DNA from: Oscillospiraceae bacterium
Lineage (GTDB): Bacteria; Bacillota; Clostridia; Oscillospirales; Oscillospiraceae
Length of the DNA: 64,000 nt
Direction of reading: 5' to 3'
Assembly: GCA_017416685.1 (NCBI GenBank)
Contig: JAFQBN010000001.1
Coordinates: 1-64,000, forward strand
Shown: one piece after another, positions 61,020 to 64,000 of the stretch
Position numbering within the stretch: position 1 is the first letter of the stretch
How the letters are laid out: each line of letters opens with the position of its first letter
Translations under genes and position numbers: made by a program
The notes under the pieces: model-generated
The model's database searches: none
Seen by the model: the letters and a program-made list of their open reading frames with translations, nothing else
What the model was told of the DNA's origin: nothing

Positions 61020-63223
61020 AGATAAAACGCATGACCGCCACCTTCGGCAAGCTGGAGCGGGCGGAACTGATCCTGTCTGACGGACTGAATATCATCCACG
61101 CACCCAACGAGGCGGGCAAATCCACATGGTGCGGCTTTCTGCGTGCCATGTTCTACGGCATTGAAACCAGCCAGCGGGACAAGAAAGGCTTTTTGGCGGA
61201 GAAAAACCGCTATGCTCCCTGGTCCGGCGCACCTATGGAGGGGGAACTGGAACTGGAGTGGCAGGGCAGGGACATTATCCTGCGCCGATTTGCCAAGGGC
61301 AGCACGCCCTTCGGCGGCTTTTCCGCCGTTTATACCGACACCCAGCAGGAGGTGCCGGGCCTGACCGGAGACAACTGCGGACAGATCCTGTTGGGCGTGG
61401 GCCGTGGCGTGTGGGAGCGGTCTGCCTTTGTGGGACAGGCCCCGACTCTGGCCATCGACGGCACGCCGGAGCTGGAAAAACGCATTGCAGCCCTGTTCTC
61501 CTCCGGACAGGAGGATGTATCATACACCGACACCCGGGAGACACTGGGTAAATGGCTGCGCCGCCGCAAGCACAATAAAAGCGGCCTGATCCCACAAATG
61601 GAGGAGGAGCTGGCCGGACTGGATGCCACCCTCATGAAGCTGTCGGATGCCCACGGCCGCTACGCTAGAGCGCAGGGCGAGATCGTGGGGCTGGAGCAGG
61701 AACAAAAGCGGCTGGAGGGGGAGCGGCACGTCCATGAGCGGCTTGCTCAGCGGGAACTGAATGGCCGGTTTGCGCAGGCGGTGCGGCGGCAGCAGCAGCT
61801 TGACGATCAACTGGGTCAACTGGCTGCCGCTCCGGGCGACGAAGCTTTGCTGGAAATGCGCTACTGTCTGGGCCGCATGGAGGTTCTTGAGGAGGAACTG
61901 CGCAGACTGGATGCGCTGTACGCGCAGACCGTGCAGGAGCGGGAGCAGGCCGGGGAAACGGGCCAAGACCACCCGCTGCTTGCCTTGACACGCGGTCAGC
62001 TGGACGATTTGTGCCAGCTGGTGCAGCAGATGCAGAGCAGGGGACGGACCCTCTCCCGGCTGCGCTTTGTGTGCCTTGCCGCGGCTCTGTGTGTGGGTGT
62101 TGGGGTGAGTATGCTGGCCCTGCCTTTTTTGCATGTGACCCTTGCCCGCATCGTAGGTGCCGGTGTGGCGGTACTGACCGCGCTGGCGACGTTTATCCCC
62201 ATGAGTGTGGCGGCCGGAGGCTGCCGCCGCCGGGCGCGGGAGGTTCTGGACAAATATGGGGTGGACTCCACCGCCGCATTGACCGCGCTGTGGCAGCAAA
62301 AGCGGGAACAGCGCGACCGGTTGGAGCAGGCCGAAAGCCGGTTGAAGCAGCGCGGGCAGGAGCGGGAAGATGTCTGCGCGCGGTGGGAAGCGGAACAGCA
62401 GGAACTGGCCTGCCTGCTGGCGGAATGCGTTCCCGATGCGATCGGTGCGATGCCGTGGTCGGCGGCGATCGACAAGGTGGCGGAAATGAAGCGGGATGCA
62501 GACCGCCTGCGTGAAGAGCTGACCCAGGTGTGCCAGCTTTGCGAAGATCTGGCGGCCCAGGGTGCGCAGGAAGTCGATACCCTTGAACTGCTCCACGAAC
62601 CGGCCAACACCCCGGAGCAGACCCGGTACAAATTGAATGAGGTGGAGGGGCAGCTGACCGCTGCACGCTCCGCTTTGTCCCTTGCCCAGGGCGAGATGCT
62701 GTCCGTGGGCGACCGGACACAGCTGGAAGCCCGGCGGGAGAAACTGTGTGCCGAGCTGACCCGCCGCCGCACGGAGTATGCCGCCATCGAGCAAGCCATC
62801 GCGGCACTGGACGGGGCGAACAACGCCCTGCAGCAGCGATTCGCCCCTCAACTCAATCAGCTGGCGGGCGAGCTGCTGGGCAAGCTGACCGGCGGACGGT
62901 ACGAGGGGGTGGCCCTGAATCGGGAATTCGAGGCCAGCGCCCGCGGTACCGACGGCCTGCTGCCCCGATCCACTCTGGCCCTGTCCCGGGGTACGGCGGA
63001 CCAGATCTATCTGGCGGTACGCCTTGCGGTGTGCAAGCTGTGCCTGCCGCAGGAGGATGCCGGCCCCGTGGTGCTGGACGATGCGCTGCTGACCTTTGAC
63101 GATGAACGCATGGCGCTGGCGCTGAAGGTGCTTGCCGGGCTGGACCGGCAGGTGCTGCTGTTCTCCTGCCAGCAGCGGGAGGCCAAACTGGGCCTTGGCA
63201 ACATCCTCAGCTTGCAATCCTGA
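61016..63223 (+). CDS. SbcC/YhaN-like AAA ATPase with internal membrane helices
   Basis: 735 residues. Walker A HAPNEAGKSTWCGFL (~30-40), coiled coils, two adjacent hydrophobic helices in the middle (~352-400), a second coiled coil, signature SRGTADQIYLAVRLA and Walker B PVVLDDALLTFDD. The layout matches YhaN rather than true SbcC, which lacks membrane helices, so the complex may be membrane-attached. Partner of the SbcD-like gene just upstream. Confidence 0.92.
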   Translation: MKIKRMTATFGKLERAELILSDGLNIIHAPNEAGKSTWCGFLRAMFYGIETSQRDKKGFLAEKNRYAPWSGAPMEGELELEWQGRDIILRRFAKGSTPFGGFSAVYTDTQQEVPGLTGDNCGQILLGVGRGVWERSAFVGQAPTLAIDGTPELEKRIAALFSSGQEDVSYTDTRETLGKWLRRRKHNKSGLIPQMEEELAGLDATLMKLSDAHGRYARAQGEIVGLEQEQKRLEGERHVHERLAQRELNGRFAQAVRRQQQLDDQLGQLAAAPGDEALLEMRYCLGRMEVLEEELRRLDALYAQTVQEREQAGETGQDHPLLALTRGQLDDLCQLVQQMQSRGRTLSRLRFVCLAAALCVGVGVSMLALPFLHVTLARIVGAGVAVLTALATFIPMSVAAGGCRRRAREVLDKYGVDSTAALTALWQQKREQRDRLEQAESRLKQRGQEREDVCARWEAEQQELACLLAECVPDAIGAMPWSAAIDKVAEMKRDADRLREELTQVCQLCEDLAAQGAQEVDTLELLHEPANTPEQTRYKLNEVEGQLTAARSALSLAQGEMLSVGDRTQLEARREKLCAELTRRRTEYAAIEQAIAALDGANNALQQRFAPQLNQLAGELLGKLTGGRYEGVALNREFEASARGTDGLLPRSTLALSRGTADQIYLAVRLAVCKLCLPQEDAGPVVLDDALLTFDDERMALALKVLAGLDRQVLLFSCQQREAKLGLGNILSLQS

Positions 63224-63240
63224 TAAAAGGCGCATATAAT
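63212..63240 (+). promoter_or_regulatory. Promoter of lepB
   Basis: TTGCAA (63212-63217, inside the end of the ATPase gene), 17-base spacer, TATAAT (63235-63240), 33 bases before ATG 63274. Confidence 0.65.
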
Positions 63241-63273
63241 ACTACTGTTATCCTGTTTGCGGAGGGAGATCCT

Positions 63274-63837
63274 ATGGAAGAAAACCGACAGGCCGTTCAA
63301 CCGAAAGAGACCGCGGCCCACAACATATACTACTGGCTGCAGACCCTTGTGGTGGCGGTGGTAAGCATCGTGCTGCTGTTCGGCTTTGTCTGCCGCATCA
63401 CCCGGGTGGAGGGCGGCTCCATGCTGGACACCCTCCACGACGGCGACCTGCTGCTGCTGTGGGATCTGGGATATACCCCAAAGGCCGGGGACGTGGTGGT
63501 GCTGAACAAGACCGACGACGAGACTGCCGCGCTGCTGGGCGGCGAGGCCATCGTCAAGCGGGTCATCGCCACCGGCGGACAGACCGTTGAGATCAACTAC
63601 GCCACCGACGAGGTCTGCGTGAACGGCGAGCTTTTGGACGAACCCTATATCCGGGAGCGGAACATGAACGGCTCCGGTATCCGGACCTACGAAGTGCCGG
63701 AGGGCCATGTGTTTGTTATGGGCGACAACCGCAACGCCTCCACCGACGGACGTGCCATCGGCACGGTTGACGAAGGGTACGTTATGGGCAAAGCGGTATG
63801 TATTCTCTTCCCCTTTTCCGATATGGGACTTCTGTAA
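63274..63837 (+). CDS. lepB: Signal peptidase I
   Basis: 187 residues, Gram-positive short type with one N-terminal helix (~18-42). Catalytic Ser in VEGGSMLDTL (~51) and Lys in IVKRVIATGG (~91), followed by GDNRNASTDGRAIG. It cleaves Sec/Tat signal peptides outside the membrane. GGAGGGAG upstream. Confidence 0.96.
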   Translation: MEENRQAVQPKETAAHNIYYWLQTLVVAVVSIVLLFGFVCRITRVEGGSMLDTLHDGDLLLLWDLGYTPKAGDVVVLNKTDDETAALLGGEAIVKRVIATGGQTVEINYATDEVCVNGELLDEPYIRERNMNGSGIRTYEVPEGHVFVMGDNRNASTDGRAIGTVDEGYVMGKAVCILFPFSDMGLL

Positions 63838-63841
63838 TGTG

Positions 63842-63876
63842 AAACCGCACCTTGCATATTGCAAGGTGCGGTTTTT
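63842..63876. terminator. Bidirectional terminator, lepB / rubrerythrin
   Basis: AAACCGCACCTTGCA and TGCAAGGTGCGGTTT around loop TAT, followed by TT. Confidence 0.9.
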
Positions 63877-63877
63877 C

Positions 63878-64000
63878 TTATAAAAGCTGCACATTCTCCC
63901 GGATGAAATAGCCCTGAACGTGGTGGCACACGTCGCAGTGGGCGGGGGCGAGGGTAGCCTCCACCACGTGACCGCACTTCAGGCACACCCAGCGCGTCTT
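63878..64000 (-). CDS. Rubrerythrin, C-terminal rubredoxin-like end (partial)
   Basis: The last 40 codons of a minus-strand gene that runs off the window. Translation gives RWVCLKCGHVV, then HCDVCHHVQGYFI and a short tail: two CxxC knuckles of a rubredoxin-type iron site, as at the C-terminus of rubrerythrin. The usual loop after CxxC reads APAHCDVC. The diiron domain lies outside. Peroxide defence in anaerobes is the usual role. Confidence 0.85.
   Translation of the reverse strand, partial: KTRWVCLKCGHVVEATLAPAHCDVCHHVQGYFIRENVQLL

Overview
The window reads as the chromosome of a GC-rich anaerobic Firmicute of class Clostridia, most likely the Oscillospirales / Oscillospiraceae group. The grounds are an rRNA-tRNA operon with CCA-encoding tRNAs, strong GGAGG ribosome sites, sigma-A type promoters, and Firmicute markers: RNase Y next to YmdB, a YabM-MazG-RqcP neighbourhood, NiaR, class B sortase, an archaeal-length ProRS and a rubredoxin-tailed rubrerythrin. 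No insertion sequence, prophage or CRISPR array was seen.

Layout. 1-900: the 3' tip of 23S rRNA, 5S rRNA and five tRNAs (Asn, Ile2/CAT, Trp, Asp, Thr), ended by a strong terminator. 1067-11682: a cyclic-di-GMP surface-display locus with a divergent REC/HD-GYP/PAS/GGDEF/GAF enzyme, a small unknown protein, a c-di-GMP-I (GEMM-I) riboswitch, a 1302-residue VWA/repeat surface protein with a C-terminal sorting signal, a class B sortase, and a convergent SARP/BTAD-type regulator whose C-terminus looks like a dead GGDEF domain that keeps its c-di-GMP inhibitory-site motif. Two promoters in this locus carry the same pair of direct repeats at the same distance from the -10 box and the start codon. 11872-16662: a transglutaminase-like lipoprotein and a compact type IV pilus-like operon (PilC-like, four small membrane-anchored proteins, PilT). 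16780-19618: a BlaI/BlaR1-like repressor and sensor protease pair with two operators.

19729-42386 is a one-directional, tightly overlapping glycan operon of about 20 genes: aminotransferase, PglC-like initiating transferase, two ATP-grasp ligases, several glycosyltransferases, Wzy- and Wzx-like membrane proteins, pyruvyltransferase plus an FrhB-like iron-sulfur protein, a UDP-sugar dehydrogenase, and the CapE/CapF/CapG pathway to UDP-N-acetyl-L-fucosamine with two paralogous NTP_transf_5 proteins inserted beside it. Its centre is visibly richer in A and T than the ends, suggesting a strain-variable cassette between conserved flanks.

42387-64000 is mostly housekeeping: a zinc-ribbon micro-protein behind a structured leader, an ApbE / NusG-II / Gx flavinylation-type operon, purine nucleoside phosphorylase with an adenosine/SAH-type deaminase, YabM-MazG-HU-RqcP, TatD with its radical-SAM partner, ProRS, NiaR, three small zinc-ribbon/DUF membrane proteins, a PTS-EIIC-like protein, a VOC protein, RNase Y, YmdB, an SbcD/SbcC-like pair, signal peptidase I and the end of a rubrerythrin.

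The most interesting idea is the first accessory locus. One stretch appears to make and destroy c-di-GMP, sense it by RNA (riboswitch) and possibly by protein (SARP with a retained I-site), and use it to control a surface adhesin together with its sortase.
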